Source of the DNA: an uncultured Bacteroidales bacterium
Lineage (GTDB): Bacteria; Bacteroidota; Bacteroidia; Bacteroidales; FEN-979
Direction: 5' to 3'
NCBI GenBank assembly: GCA_903945175.1
Contig: CAJAUM010000110.1
Coordinates: 101,626 to 165,625, forward strand
Length of the DNA: 64,000 bases
The notes under the pieces were generated by a model. The model saw only the letters and a list, made by a program, of their open reading frames with translations, ran no database searches and had not been told where the DNA came from. A program made the translations under genes and the position numbers. This document shows, in pieces, positions 1 through 10,325 of this stretch (position 1 is its first letter; every line of letters starts with the position of its first letter).

Positions 1-489
1 CGTTTACCTATAATTATCGGAGGATTTGAAGCTCAGGCCATCGCAATTGAACTCGAAAAAATCAGAACACCACGCCCATTGACACATGATCTATTTAAAT
101 CATTCGCTGACGTTTATCACATTGAAATATCAGAAGTGGTGATCAACAAATTCAGCGAAGGCGTTTTTTATGCCAAATTAGTTTGTACCGACGGTAAAGA
201 GGAGCAGGAGGTCGATTCCCGTACTTCTGACGCAATCGCATTGGCGCTGCGGTTTAATTGTCCGATATTCACCTATGAAAGTATAATGGTTGCTGCCGGT
301 ATTTTGATGGAAGAAGAGTCTGAATTGTTGAAAACGGAGGAACTAAAACCAGAAAATGAACCTGCAGAAGCGGTTAATTATATTGATGCTGAAACATCCG
401 ACCTTAGGCAAATGCTTCAACAAGCCATTGAAAATGAAGAATATGAAAAAGCATCGAAAATCCGGGACGAATTGAATAAACGCAAATAA
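1..489 (+). CDS. Bifunctional nuclease (BFN/DUF151) domain protein with C-terminal UvrB/UvrC motif, 5' partial
   Basis: Frame 1 is open from base 1 (RLPIIIGGFEAQAIAIELEKIRTPRPLTHDL...); C-terminus LRQMLQQAIENEEYEKASKIRDELNKRK is a UVR motif. Confidence 0.85.
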   Translation, partial: RLPIIIGGFEAQAIAIELEKIRTPRPLTHDLFKSFADVYHIEISEVVINKFSEGVFYAKLVCTDGKEEQEVDSRTSDAIALALRFNCPIFTYESIMVAAGILMEEESELLKTEELKPENEPAEAVNYIDAETSDLRQMLQQAIENEEYEKASKIRDELNKRK

Positions 490-530
490 CCTTTCACATT
501 TCTTATTTCACTTTTCTAAATCAGCTGCTC

Positions 531-1784
531 ATGGCAATTAAGCAACGACTAATTCTCTTGAATTTTTTACAGTTTTTTATTTGGGGATCCTGGCTGCTGA
601 CGGTAGGTAAATACTGCGATAATACGATGCACTGGTCTTATACTGAGTTCGGCGCCATCTTTTCAACCATGGGTATCGCATCCCTGGTTATGCCGGCCAT
701 CGCAGGTATTATTGCCGATCGCTGGATTAACGCAGAACGACTTTATGGGATATTCCACATCATAGCCGCTGTAATCCTTTTTTCGGTTCCTGTCATTAAG
801 GACCCCACCGTCATGTTCTGGGTTATGTTGCTGAACATGATGTTTTACATGCCAACTATTTCGTTGTCAATAACGGTGGCCTATACCTCCCTTGAAGGAA
901 GAAAATTGGATATTATTAAACATTATCCCCCTATTCGAGTTTGGGGAACCATTGGTTTTATTGTTGCACTTTGGATTATTAGCCTTACAGGATTGGGCGC
1001 ATTGGCTTCACAGTTTTATGTTGCCTCCGCAGCATCACTGGTGCTCGGATTATACGCCTTTACCTTACCTAAATGTCCACCCTTGGGAAAAGGCCATAAG
1101 AGCTCGTTCGTTGAATCCCTTGGATTAAATGCCTTTTCCCTTTTTAAAAATTTCAAAATGGCCCTGTTTTTTATTTTTGCAATGCTATTAGGGGCCTCAC
1201 TCCAGCTGACAAATGCATATGGTGCGAATTTCCTCGATGATTTTGCACGCATTGACCTATACAAGGACTTGGTTTCTGTAAAATATCCTGAAATTATTAT
1301 GTCGATCTCCCAAATATCGGAAACCCTGTTTATTTTAACCATTCCATTCTTTATGAAACGATTCGGCATAAAGAAGGTGATGCTCTTCAGTATGATCGCA
1401 TGGGTGCTCAGATTTGGCCTTTTTGCTTTTGGTAATCCTTCTGAGGGACTCTGGATGATCGTGCTTTCATGCATTATCTATGGAATGGCCTTCGATTTCT
1501 TCAATATCTCAGGTTCCCTTTTTGTGGAAACGCAGAGTAAGCCTGAAACCAAAGCCAGCGCCCAGGGGTTGTTTATGATGATGACAAATGGTTTTGGCGC
1601 CATCCTTGGAAGCATTCTCAGCGGAATTATTATCGAAGGATATTTCAGGCATGACGGCATCAGCGACTGGAAAGGAATATGGCTTACATTTGCAATCTAT
1701 TCCTTGGTTGTTGCAGTGGCATTCGCCCTCTTATTCCGACACAAACACGACAAGAACATCGTTGCATCGACGGCCAAACACTGA
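531..1784 (+). CDS. MFS nucleoside permease (NupG/nucleoside:H+ symporter family)
   Basis: 417 aa, multiple TM segments; MAIKQRLILLNFLQFFIWGSWLLTVGKY start typical of the family. Confidence 0.85.
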   Translation: MAIKQRLILLNFLQFFIWGSWLLTVGKYCDNTMHWSYTEFGAIFSTMGIASLVMPAIAGIIADRWINAERLYGIFHIIAAVILFSVPVIKDPTVMFWVMLLNMMFYMPTISLSITVAYTSLEGRKLDIIKHYPPIRVWGTIGFIVALWIISLTGLGALASQFYVASAASLVLGLYAFTLPKCPPLGKGHKSSFVESLGLNAFSLFKNFKMALFFIFAMLLGASLQLTNAYGANFLDDFARIDLYKDLVSVKYPEIIMSISQISETLFILTIPFFMKRFGIKKVMLFSMIAWVLRFGLFAFGNPSEGLWMIVLSCIIYGMAFDFFNISGSLFVETQSKPETKASAQGLFMMMTNGFGAILGSILSGIIIEGYFRHDGISDWKGIWLTFAIYSLVVAVAFALLFRHKHDKNIVASTAKH

Positions 1785-1823
1785 TTTGTTTAATTTCGCT
1801 ATTTCGCCACCTCGCTTTTAAAT

Positions 1824-2618
1824 ATGAAACAATACCTCTCCCTTCTCGAACATGTCCTGGCTACCGGGATTGAAAAACAGGACCGGACTGGTACAGGCAC
1901 ACGAAGCGTTTTTGGATATCAGATGCGGTTTGATTTACGGGAGAATTTTCCATTGATGACTACGAAAAAGCTTCATCTTCGTTCAATTCTGCATGAGTTG
2001 CTTTGGTTTCTCCAGGGTGCCACCAATGTTCAATATCTGACCGAAAACAAGGTGACCATTTGGAATGAATGGGCTGATGCCCAGGGGGATCTTGGTCCGG
2101 TCTATGGTTACCAATGGCGTTCCTGGCCTAAGCCGGATGGCTCTCATGCTGATCAGATCCGCCAGGTTGCTGAATCGATCCGTAACAATCCTGATTCACG
2201 CAGACATATTGTAAGTGCATGGAATGTTGGGTATTTGGACCAAATGGCGTTACCCCCTTGTCATTTACTGTTCCAGTTTTATGTGGCCAATGGGGAACTT
2301 TCGTGCCAGATGTACCAGCGTAGTTGCGATATTTTTCTTGGTGTTCCCTTCAACATTGCATCCTATGCTTTACTCACCATGATGATGGCCCAGGCTACAG
2401 GACTGAAACCCGGCGAATTCATTCATACCCTTGGAGATGCCCATATTTATCTGAATCATTTGGATCAGGTAAAGCTGCAGCTGACCCGTGAACCTTTGCC
2501 TCCGCCTCAAATGGTTATCAATCCTGAAGTGAATGACATCGATGGATTCCGGTTTGAAGATTTTCAATTGATCAATTACCAATCACACCCGCACATCAAA
2601 GGGGATATCGCAGTTTAA
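1824..2618 (+). CDS. thyA: Thymidylate synthase
   Basis: 264 aa; DRTGTGT..., [12 protein letters not shown] and [19 protein letters not shown] motifs. Confidence 0.97.
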   Translation: MKQYLSLLEHVLATGIEKQDRTGTGTRSVFGYQMRFDLRENFPLMTTKKLHLRSILHELLWFLQGATNVQYLTENKVTIWNEWADAQGDLGPVYGYQWRSWPKPDGSHADQIRQVAESIRNNPDSRRHIVSAWNVGYLDQMALPPCHLLFQFYVANGELSCQMYQRSCDIFLGVPFNIASYALLTMMMAQATGLKPGEFIHTLGDAHIYLNHLDQVKLQLTREPLPPPQMVINPEVNDIDGFRFEDFQLINYQSHPHIKGDIAV

Positions 2619-2628
2619 AATACAGAGG

Positions 2629-3117
2629 ATGATTTCAATCATTGTCGCCATAGCCGAAAACAGGGGCATTGGCAAAAATAATGACCTGCTCTGGCACATT
2701 GCAGAGGATTTGAAAAGATTCAAACGCATAACCAGTGGACATCCCGTGATCATGGGAAAACGCACCTTTGAGTCTCTGCCGCGTCGGCCCTTACCCAACC
2801 GCAGAAATATTGTGATTACCGATATTCCGGGTGAACAAATTGATGGTTGCGAAATGGCCTATTCAATCGAAGGGGCCGTTGCAAAATGCAATCCTGCAGA
2901 AGAAAATTTCATCATCGGTGGCGCCTCGGTCTACCGTCAATTCCTGCCCATCGCCGATCGGCTTTATCTTACGATGGTGCATAAGTCATTCGACGCCGAT
3001 GTCTTTTTTCCCGACATCGATTTTTCTTTATGGAGCCTTACCACCAGGGAAGATTTTCCAGCGGATGAACTCAATGATTTCTCCTACTCCAATGAAATTT
3101 ATGACAGAAAGCAATAG
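2629..3117 (+). CDS. folA: Dihydrofolate reductase
   Basis: 162 aa; MISIIVAIAENRGIGKNNDLLWHIAEDLKRFKRITSGHPVIMGKRTFESLP; directly follows thyA. Confidence 0.96.
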   Translation: MISIIVAIAENRGIGKNNDLLWHIAEDLKRFKRITSGHPVIMGKRTFESLPRRPLPNRRNIVITDIPGEQIDGCEMAYSIEGAVAKCNPAEENFIIGGASVYRQFLPIADRLYLTMVHKSFDADVFFPDIDFSLWSLTTREDFPADELNDFSYSNEIYDRKQ

Positions 3118-3134
3118 TCCTTGCTATTATTAGC

Positions 3135-4430
3135 CTAAGTTTTTCGCTTTTCCTTTTTTGCAGCCGGAAATAGAATGTTATTCAGAATAAGTCTGTATCC
3201 CGGAGAATTTGGATGAAGATTCAGGTTGGTCGGCGGATCCCCGACAAGATGCTGATAATCTTCTGGGTCATGGCCCCCAAGGAAAGTCCAGGTTCCCTTG
3301 CCAAAATCTCCGTGAATGTACCGTGCCTCATTTAAAGATTTGGTCTCCCCCAGCAGAATCACGTTTGATTTGATGAATTTTTTATTGAAAGCAGTGGTTT
3401 GCCCCATGAAACCGCGAATAAGCGCAACATGATCCTGGCATAACATGCTGGGCACCGGATCCCATTTGGCAGAGAAGTCGAACAGGGTGAAAAAATCGGT
3501 CTCCTTCGTCATGCTCTTTGGCCTTGTTTCTGTCACATCAATGGATGAAATTTCATACTCGTATGGATTTGTCGACAGTGTGAATTTTTCAAAAGCAAAA
3601 CAATTATCATAATTCAGTTTTGCCTGTGCATCGGAATCCGGCCCATCGCCATCAAACATAACATCACAGATATCTATCCCGGCTGCCGACAATGCGACAT
3701 CGTAACTGTCAGGTGCCGAGCACATTGAAAACAAATATCCGCCTCCCGCAACAAAATCGCGTATGTTCTTGACAACAGCCAGTTTCATTTGCGAAACTTT
3801 ACTGAATCCAAGTTTTTGTGCACTCTGTTCCTGTGCACTTACATCTTCATGATACCAGGGGAAATTTTTATATGCTGCCCAGAACTTCCCATACTGGCCT
3901 GTGAAATCCTCATGATGAAGGTGCAGCCAGTCATACATTGGAAGCACTCCTCCAACGACCTCCTCGTCATATACAATATCAAATGGTATTTCAGCATAGG
4001 TAAGAACCAAGGTCACCGCATCGTCCCAGGGGAGTTTGTTTTTGGGTGAGTAAACGGCTATTCTTGGCACTTTATGAAGCTTGATATTTTCCATGTTCAC
4101 CTGCGGGTCAGAAATCTCAAGGAGAATTGCAGATGCCTGCGCATCGGCAATGATCTGATAACTAATTCCGCGGATCGCGCATTCCGATTCAAATTCCTTG
4201 AGATAAGGAAACATAAAACTTCCTCCCCGGTAATTTAACAACCAACTCACCTCCACATCTTTTTGCAATACCCAAAAAGCCAATCCATATGCCTTCAGAT
4301 GGTTTTTCTGTGTCTCGTCCATTGTGACAAGCAAAAATGCTGCACGGGCCGGGTAACCAATTAAAAGAAATAGGAAAATGAGAAATCCCAACTTCAGATC
4401 AAAATGGTGTCTCATGCGATTCATCGTCAT
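3135..4430 (-). CDS. Conserved Bacteroidota secreted protein often labelled asparagine synthetase B; looks GATase1-like
   Basis: N-terminal hydrophobic segment; FVAGGGYLFSMCSAPDSYD resembles a class-I GATase-like elbow; overlaps dnaB 3' end by about 32 bp if the first ATG is used (a later ATG at 4415 is possible). Confidence 0.6.
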   Translation of the reverse strand: MTMNRMRHHFDLKLGFLIFLFLLIGYPARAAFLLVTMDETQKNHLKAYGLAFWVLQKDVEVSWLLNYRGGSFMFPYLKEFESECAIRGISYQIIADAQASAILLEISDPQVNMENIKLHKVPRIAVYSPKNKLPWDDAVTLVLTYAEIPFDIVYDEEVVGGVLPMYDWLHLHHEDFTGQYGKFWAAYKNFPWYHEDVSAQEQSAQKLGFSKVSQMKLAVVKNIRDFVAGGGYLFSMCSAPDSYDVALSAAGIDICDVMFDGDGPDSDAQAKLNYDNCFAFEKFTLSTNPYEYEISSIDVTETRPKSMTKETDFFTLFDFSAKWDPVPSMLCQDHVALIRGFMGQTTAFNKKFIKSNVILLGETKSLNEARYIHGDFGKGTWTFLGGHDPEDYQHLVGDPPTNLNLHPNSPGYRLILNNILFPAAKKEKRKT

Positions 4431-5907
4431 TCATTTTCGACATCACGGTGCGTGTTCTTGCTGAACCATCAAACGATGTATTCGAAGGAATCGTGTTAAT
4501 CGGGGTATAGTCCATCTCCGCATCAACAAATTTTGCATACTTGGATACAAACCTGATCCGGACATCCTTCAGCGGACCATTCCTGTTTTTGGCAATGATG
4601 ATTTCAGCAACGCCTGAGGTTGAATCACCACTTTCATCCACGTCAATCTTATAATATTCAGGGCGATAGATAAACAACACCATATCGGCATCCTGCTCAA
4701 TTGAACCGGATTCACGTAAATCGGAAAGAATCGGTTTGGCAGCCAATGATCGTTTCTCTGATGCACGGCTTAACTGCGACAATGCGATTACCGGCAGATC
4801 CAGCTCCTTCGCAAGGGTCTTTAACGCCCTGGAAATGCTGCTGATCTCCTGCTCGCGGTTTCCTCTGGTATCCTGGCTCCCCTGCATCAATTGAAGGTAG
4901 TCGACAATGACCATCTGTATGTCGTGATGCGCTTTTAAACGGCGGCATTTCGCACGCAGGTCAAAAACGGACAGAGCCGCCGTATCATCGATATAAAGAG
5001 GGGCATCAATGAGTGGCGTGATCTTGGTATTCAATTGGGCCCATTCATGATCTTCCATTGAACCCTTGCGCAGTTTTTCCTGCGGAATTTCAGTTTCACT
5101 TGACATAAGCCTGGTGACCAGCTGAACCGAAGACATTTCAAGTGAAAATACCGCAACCGGTTTTTTGAAATCTATCGCAGCATTGCGCGCCATGGTTAGC
5201 GCGAAGGCACTTTTGCCCATACCGGGGCGCGATGCAATGATCACCAGATCTGATTTCTGCCAGCCTGAGGTAATTCTGTCCAATTCGGTGAATCCGGATC
5301 CGACCCCACGTAATTTTCCCTCCTGGTTTCTTCCTGCAGCAATCTCCTTGATGGCCTCCTTGATGATGGATTGCATATCCATGTATGATTTGCCAATGCT
5401 GCTTTCACTGATGGAAAAAAGACCTGTTTCAGCCTTATCCAGGAGATCGAATACATCTGTGGTATCCTCATAAGCATCTTTTATGATCTCAGAAGAGACC
5501 CTGATCAACTCGCGCTGAATGAATTTTTGTAAAATAATCCGGGAATGAAATTCAATATTCGCAGCTGAAGCAACGCGATTGGTAAGCATGGTGATAAAGT
5601 AGGGGCCACCTGCAATATCAAGCTCCCCGCACTTTCGCAACTCTTCTGTAACCGTAAGAATATCAACAGGTTCATTTTGTCCAAACAACCGCTGGATCGC
5701 AGAGAATATAATCTGGTGACTTTCTTTATAGAACACCTCTGGCTTAAGTACTTCGATGACTTCTGCCAGGCGGTCATTTTCAAGCATCATGGCTCCAAGA
5801 ACAGCCGCCTCCAGGTCCAAGGCCTGTGGTGGTATCTTCCCATGTTCAAAAACTATTTCATTTACCCCTGTTGCGCGGGTACGCTTTCTGGTATTCTTTT
5901 CTTCCAT
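4399..5907 (-). CDS. dnaB: Replicative DNA helicase
   Basis: 502 aa; DLVIIASRPGMGKSAFALTMARNAA Walker A, MVIVDYLQLM Walker B, QDADMVLFIYRPEYY. Confidence 0.97.
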   Translation of the reverse strand: MEEKNTRKRTRATGVNEIVFEHGKIPPQALDLEAAVLGAMMLENDRLAEVIEVLKPEVFYKESHQIIFSAIQRLFGQNEPVDILTVTEELRKCGELDIAGGPYFITMLTNRVASAANIEFHSRIILQKFIQRELIRVSSEIIKDAYEDTTDVFDLLDKAETGLFSISESSIGKSYMDMQSIIKEAIKEIAAGRNQEGKLRGVGSGFTELDRITSGWQKSDLVIIASRPGMGKSAFALTMARNAAIDFKKPVAVFSLEMSSVQLVTRLMSSETEIPQEKLRKGSMEDHEWAQLNTKITPLIDAPLYIDDTAALSVFDLRAKCRRLKAHHDIQMVIVDYLQLMQGSQDTRGNREQEISSISRALKTLAKELDLPVIALSQLSRASEKRSLAAKPILSDLRESGSIEQDADMVLFIYRPEYYKIDVDESGDSTSGVAEIIIAKNRNGPLKDVRIRFVSKYAKFVDAEMDYTPINTIPSNTSFDGSARTRTVMSKMNDDESHETPF

Positions 5908-5970
5908 GCGTCAAAAATAGGTCTAATCCGGTTTGAATATTCGGCGCGCCCGAATTTTATTTATCAACAA

Positions 5971-7293
5971 CTACAAGCAACAGGTAAGTGATACATGAAC
6001 CCATTTATGCCACCAGCCGTCATGAAAATCAGGACTTAATAAAAATTGCTCCACGTCCAGACGAAATCCGCCAGAGGAGATTGAGATACCCCCGCTCCCC
6101 TGAAAAACCACCCTGGATATTTCACCGGCAGGAATCGTATATACACTGGATCTGTTCAATAAGCCACCCTCCAGCGTGGCATCATAACCAACCAGTTTTC
6201 CGGCCATTTTGATGAAAAAAAGGCATTGGAACTTTCTGAGACCTTGCTCCTGAAGCAGCGTCCTTTTAGCCACACCCAGATTGGCAAAATAGGGATTCAT
6301 CCACCCGGTTCTTAACTGAATTCCCCCGCTAAAGTTTGTATACAGTGTTCCAATGTTACCCACAGAGGAAATGACAAGATCAATGTTCCTTTTCATAAAC
6401 ATGCCTTTTTCATAAGCAATGGAGTAATTTAATACCAGATCATTCTTGATCTGATACTCCCATCCCAGCGGTTCATTATTCGTTGGAACAGTGTTATGAA
6501 ATGCCTGCTGAACCCATTCACCATATGAATTTGGACCCATGATTCCCAGGTCAAGTTCGCTTGTCTGCCTGAAGTGCTTCACAGGATCATTGGTGATCTT
6601 AAAACTTCCCACGTACAGGTAGGCAGCATAGGGCCGGTCACCGTACAAAATTCCTCCCGTTTTTGTGGTGGAGGGGGTGAACATGTTTTGAACCAATGTT
6701 AGGCCATGATAATTTTTTCCAGAGCCCCAATAAGGGACCATCAGTTTGGCCAGCGGATTCATCTGTAACCCAGGTGAAATCAGATCTACCTTGATCCCAT
6801 TGGTGTAAAAACGGTCGGTATAGTCCAGTATGTCGTTATCAAAGTTTATTCTGAGGATGGATTCACGACTCAGGGTGATCATGGACTGAAATGGTTGGTT
6901 TTCAACCGGAGAGATCAGAAATTGTTTATTTACAGGTTCATTGAAATCAAGTTCGATTTTCCCCGACCTTAAATAATTCAATCGTCTGATAAATGTCGAG
7001 TCGGAGGATGCGCGGTAGATTCTCTTTTGAGATGTTTCTGCTGATTTTATCCTGATTTTTTTTCTTTTTTTAGGATATTCGAGCAAACTGAATGTTTTTT
7101 TTTCTGAAAATGTATCTTTTTCGCTCGCATGCTTATTTATCTGCGGCTTTTGTTTGGCAGGAACTGAGCTATGTGGCTTTTGTTCAAGGGCGAAAGAGGG
7201 AGGTGCTTCTTCAACTTCGCTACATCGACTGAAAACCAGTATAAAGAATAATAATCCAATGCAATGTTTCATTATGGTCACAAAGGTAATCAA
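5971..7293 (-). CDS. LpxR-like lipid A deacylase (DUF2219)
   Basis: LRINFDNDILDYTDRFYTNGIKVDLISP...GDRPYAAYLYVG...ELDLGIMGPNSYGEWVQQAFH. Confidence 0.85.
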   Translation of the reverse strand: MITFVTIMKHCIGLLFFILVFSRCSEVEEAPPSFALEQKPHSSVPAKQKPQINKHASEKDTFSEKKTFSLLEYPKKRKKIRIKSAETSQKRIYRASSDSTFIRRLNYLRSGKIELDFNEPVNKQFLISPVENQPFQSMITLSRESILRINFDNDILDYTDRFYTNGIKVDLISPGLQMNPLAKLMVPYWGSGKNYHGLTLVQNMFTPSTTKTGGILYGDRPYAAYLYVGSFKITNDPVKHFRQTSELDLGIMGPNSYGEWVQQAFHNTVPTNNEPLGWEYQIKNDLVLNYSIAYEKGMFMKRNIDLVISSVGNIGTLYTNFSGGIQLRTGWMNPYFANLGVAKRTLLQEQGLRKFQCLFFIKMAGKLVGYDATLEGGLLNRSSVYTIPAGEISRVVFQGSGGISISSGGFRLDVEQFLLSPDFHDGWWHKWVHVSLTCCL

Positions 7294-7321
7294 ATACTAT
7301 TTTTATTAAATTTACACTGCC

Positions 7322-7819
7322 ATGATGGATAGGAAAAGGTTTTTTGCCTCTCTTCTCTTATTTTTTATTTTGAGCCATCTTTATTCTCAAAAGACGATGA
7401 TGGTAGAGAAGATTGGCACGTCAAGAAAATATTTTTACCATACCGGCGACTATTTGAAACTGAGGGTATCCAAAGAAGACACCTTGTTAAAGGGAAAACT
7501 TTGGTCAATCCACGACTCGGTCATATCTGTCGCCGAACTTCGACCATTTGATGTTCGCATCGCAGATATTCATGCTGTTTATAAGCAGTTTGCGTATCCT
7601 AAAAAGTTTGCAAAGATCGTGGGAATCGGCAGTGTCGGTATTTTTGCAATCATTGCGCTCAATCATCTTATAAACAATGAACCGGTATTCACGCCTGACA
7701 TGTTCATCATATCAGGCTCCTTATTGGGAGCAAGCTTGATATCGTTTTCCCTCAGTGAGAAAAAGTGTAAAATAGATGGTCGGTGGAAGGTGAAAATCCT
7801 GGATATTGAATTAAATTGA
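7322..7819 (+). CDS. Hypothetical protein with signal peptide and TM segment
   Basis: 165 aa ORF in a gap between divergent/convergent genes; hydrophobic N-terminus. Confidence 0.6.
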   Translation: MMDRKRFFASLLLFFILSHLYSQKTMMVEKIGTSRKYFYHTGDYLKLRVSKEDTLLKGKLWSIHDSVISVAELRPFDVRIADIHAVYKQFAYPKKFAKIVGIGSVGIFAIIALNHLINNEPVFTPDMFIISGSLLGASLISFSLSEKKCKIDGRWKVKILDIELN

Positions 7820-7827
7820 CAACAGGA

Positions 7828-8643
7828 TTACCTTCCTATCAATTCCTTGATGAGGTTCGTCATGATGGGTTCAGCGGCACTGGCTGCATTGATGACATGC
7901 TTGTGGGTTATTTCAACAATCTTTCCTGGTACACCCAAATCCGAAATAATAGAAATAGCAAAGCATTTCAGCCCCATATGCCGGGCGGCGATCACTTCAG
8001 GTACTGTGGACATGCCCACCGCATCTGCTCCAATGGTACGGATATAATGATATTCTGCCGGTGTTTCATAGGTAGGTCCTGAAACGGCTGCATACACCCC
8101 CCTTTGAAGCTTTATCTTATTCTTATCAGCAATGGTAAAGGCCAGCTTGATCATATCAAGGTCATAGGCATGCCCCATATCCGGGAACCGGGTGCCGACT
8201 TCATTCTCATTTTGGCCAATCAATGGATTGTCTTTCATGAGATTTAGATGATCCTCAATAACCATGATATCACCAACTTCAAAGTCCGGATTTACACCGC
8301 CACTTGCATTCGACAGAATGAGCAGCTCAATTCCTAAAAACTTCATGACCCTCACAGGGAAGGTGATTTCCTGCATGGTATAACCTTCATAATAATGAAA
8401 CCGGCCTTGCATGGCAACGATATTTCTGCCATTCATCGTTCCAAAAATCAATTGCCCGTGATGTCCGTCTACGGTCGAAACAGGGAAGTTGGGAATAAAC
8501 TCATAGGGGAAGGTTTGCTGGATATCTATCTCATTCACCAACCTGCCCAATCCGGTTCCCAAAATGATTCCGATTTCTGGTTTGAATGAAATCCGGCTTT
8601 CAAGATATTCAGTTGTTTCCTTAATTTTTTTTAACATATTCAA
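7828..8643 (-). CDS. Purine nucleoside phosphorylase
   Basis: 271 aa; PEIGIILGTGLGRLVNEI, SNASGGVNPDFEVGDIMVIEDHLNL, GVYAAVSGPTYETPAEYHYIRTIGADAVGMSTVPEVIAA. Confidence 0.95.
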   Translation of the reverse strand: MNMLKKIKETTEYLESRISFKPEIGIILGTGLGRLVNEIDIQQTFPYEFIPNFPVSTVDGHHGQLIFGTMNGRNIVAMQGRFHYYEGYTMQEITFPVRVMKFLGIELLILSNASGGVNPDFEVGDIMVIEDHLNLMKDNPLIGQNENEVGTRFPDMGHAYDLDMIKLAFTIADKNKIKLQRGVYAAVSGPTYETPAEYHYIRTIGADAVGMSTVPEVIAARHMGLKCFAISIISDLGVPGKIVEITHKHVINAASAAEPIMTNLIKELIGR

Positions 8644-9676
8644 TTATCTCTTTATCAAATTTTTCTTTGTCTGTTCCATGAAAATCCACCTCAATCGGCA
8701 CGTAATAGACTGGCAGATTTTTTAAAATCGCACTGATCTCAGGTGATTTCAGCCTCACCATATCTTTTTCTGTGGTTACGATCACTTTTTTGAGGGTGGG
8801 AAGATCATGGTACTTCTTTAGCACCTCCTCAATGTCATGCGTTTTATAAGAATGATGGTCTGCAAAATGAACTACAACCAGCTCGCTACACAAACGCGCG
8901 AGGTGTTCTCTCAGGGGATAATCGTTTGCAATACCTGTGAATAAAAGGATATTGGTAACTTTAGCTGGAAATGGCTGACTGGTCGTTTCGAAAACCGGCC
9001 TGGGATCATCGTACTTGATAAAGGAAAAATATACCCGTTGATGAGGTGCCGGTCGAAGATCTTCCAGGATTCTTCGCCTTGTGATCGGGGAGAAAATTTT
9101 TGGTGTTTTCGTCACAACAATAATATCAGCCCGGGAGGCCCCGGATTTGAATTCCCTCAGCGTTCCTGATGGTAACACATAATCATCCGGGTAAAGCAGG
9201 CCATAATCGGTCATTAGGATTGAAATACCAGGTTTTACATACCGATGCTGAAATGCATCATCCAGGAGAACCACATCCAGATCTGGAAATTTTTTTAATA
9301 AGTTGAAGATCCCCCGCTGGCGTTTTTCATCTACTGCAACTTTTATTTTTTCAAATTTTTTCAGGACCTGCATGGGCTCATCCCCGATATATTTAACATT
9401 TGAACGTTTTGATGCCACAATAAACCCATTGCTTTTACGGCCATATCCGCGGCTAAGTGTCGCCACGAAATAGGGAGGATGCAAAAGTTTGATCAGATAT
9501 TCAATCTGTGGTGTCTTTCCTGTTCCGCCATAACTCAGGTTTCCTACGGAAATAACGGGTGTTTTGAATTGGATCGAAGGCAGGATCCGCAGGTCAAATA
9601 ACAGATTTCTGATCTGCATGACAAGACCATAAAGAAGGGAAACAGGATATAAAATAATTTGAAGGACCTTTGTCAT
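8621..9676 (-). CDS. lpxK: Tetraacyldisaccharide 4'-kinase
   Basis: VISVGNLSYGGTGKTPQIEYLI and LLDDAFQHRYVKPGISILMTDY. Confidence 0.95.
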   Translation of the reverse strand: MTKVLQIILYPVSLLYGLVMQIRNLLFDLRILPSIQFKTPVISVGNLSYGGTGKTPQIEYLIKLLHPPYFVATLSRGYGRKSNGFIVASKRSNVKYIGDEPMQVLKKFEKIKVAVDEKRQRGIFNLLKKFPDLDVVLLDDAFQHRYVKPGISILMTDYGLLYPDDYVLPSGTLREFKSGASRADIIVVTKTPKIFSPITRRRILEDLRPAPHQRVYFSFIKYDDPRPVFETTSQPFPAKVTNILLFTGIANDYPLREHLARLCSELVVVHFADHHSYKTHDIEEVLKKYHDLPTLKKVIVTTEKDMVRLKSPEISAILKNLPVYYVPIEVDFHGTDKEKFDKEIIEYVKKN

Positions 9677-9772
9677 AATTGAACCTCCGAAATTATTAAA
9701 AAAAACGACCTGACAATAGGGCCCGGGAAAATTTCACAACGAAAAGGACGAAATGATTTGAATTACCATGTA

Positions 9773-10168
9773 TCAGGAAAGTGCGTTCTCTTTGATCAGG
9801 TAGTTCATATTCTTAATCAATTCTGTAAGGCCAAAGTCCAGATTGCCCGTTTTGACTATAAAATCCGAAACACCGGCATCAATCAGTTTCATCGCTATAA
9901 TGGGGTCATCCATGGTGGAAAAAACAATGATCTGAATGGAGTCAGAAATTTCTTTTACAGTTTGTAAAAAGCCAAATCCGATATGATTCTCGGGATTATA
10001 ATCAGTAATTAAAAAATCAGGAATCATGTTTTTTTGCATGCGATATAAACACTCGTCACTTGTCTGGAATGCATGAACATTGACAAATTTGTTCATGTTC
10101 AAATGATATTTGGCCAGGTTCCGGTGTAATGGGTTTTTATCTACTATAAAAATAATCGGTGATTTCAT
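9773..10168 (-). CDS. Stand-alone response regulator receiver domain protein
   Basis: 131 aa; IIFIVDKN...PDFLITDYNP...IIVFSTMDD...GVSDFIVKTG. Confidence 0.8.
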   Translation of the reverse strand: MKSPIIFIVDKNPLHRNLAKYHLNMNKFVNVHAFQTSDECLYRMQKNMIPDFLITDYNPENHIGFGFLQTVKEISDSIQIIVFSTMDDPIIAMKLIDAGVSDFIVKTGNLDFGLTELIKNMNYLIKENALS

Positions 10169-10325
10169 GAAACAATTTTAACTTTGAATTTGATACATCA
10201 AAATTTGGAATTTCTCTCGCGTAAAAGGATGCGCCAGATTTAAACTTCTCAAGAAGTTATGAACAAGCAAAAACTGCTTTATGTGCTGAAAATGTGTATC
10301 TTTGACTGCTGAAAAATTCGATTTG

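Noticed and set aside
5677-5991. 104-aa plus-strand ORF over the dnaB 5' end
   Set aside because: Antisense to dnaB with no recognisable domain.
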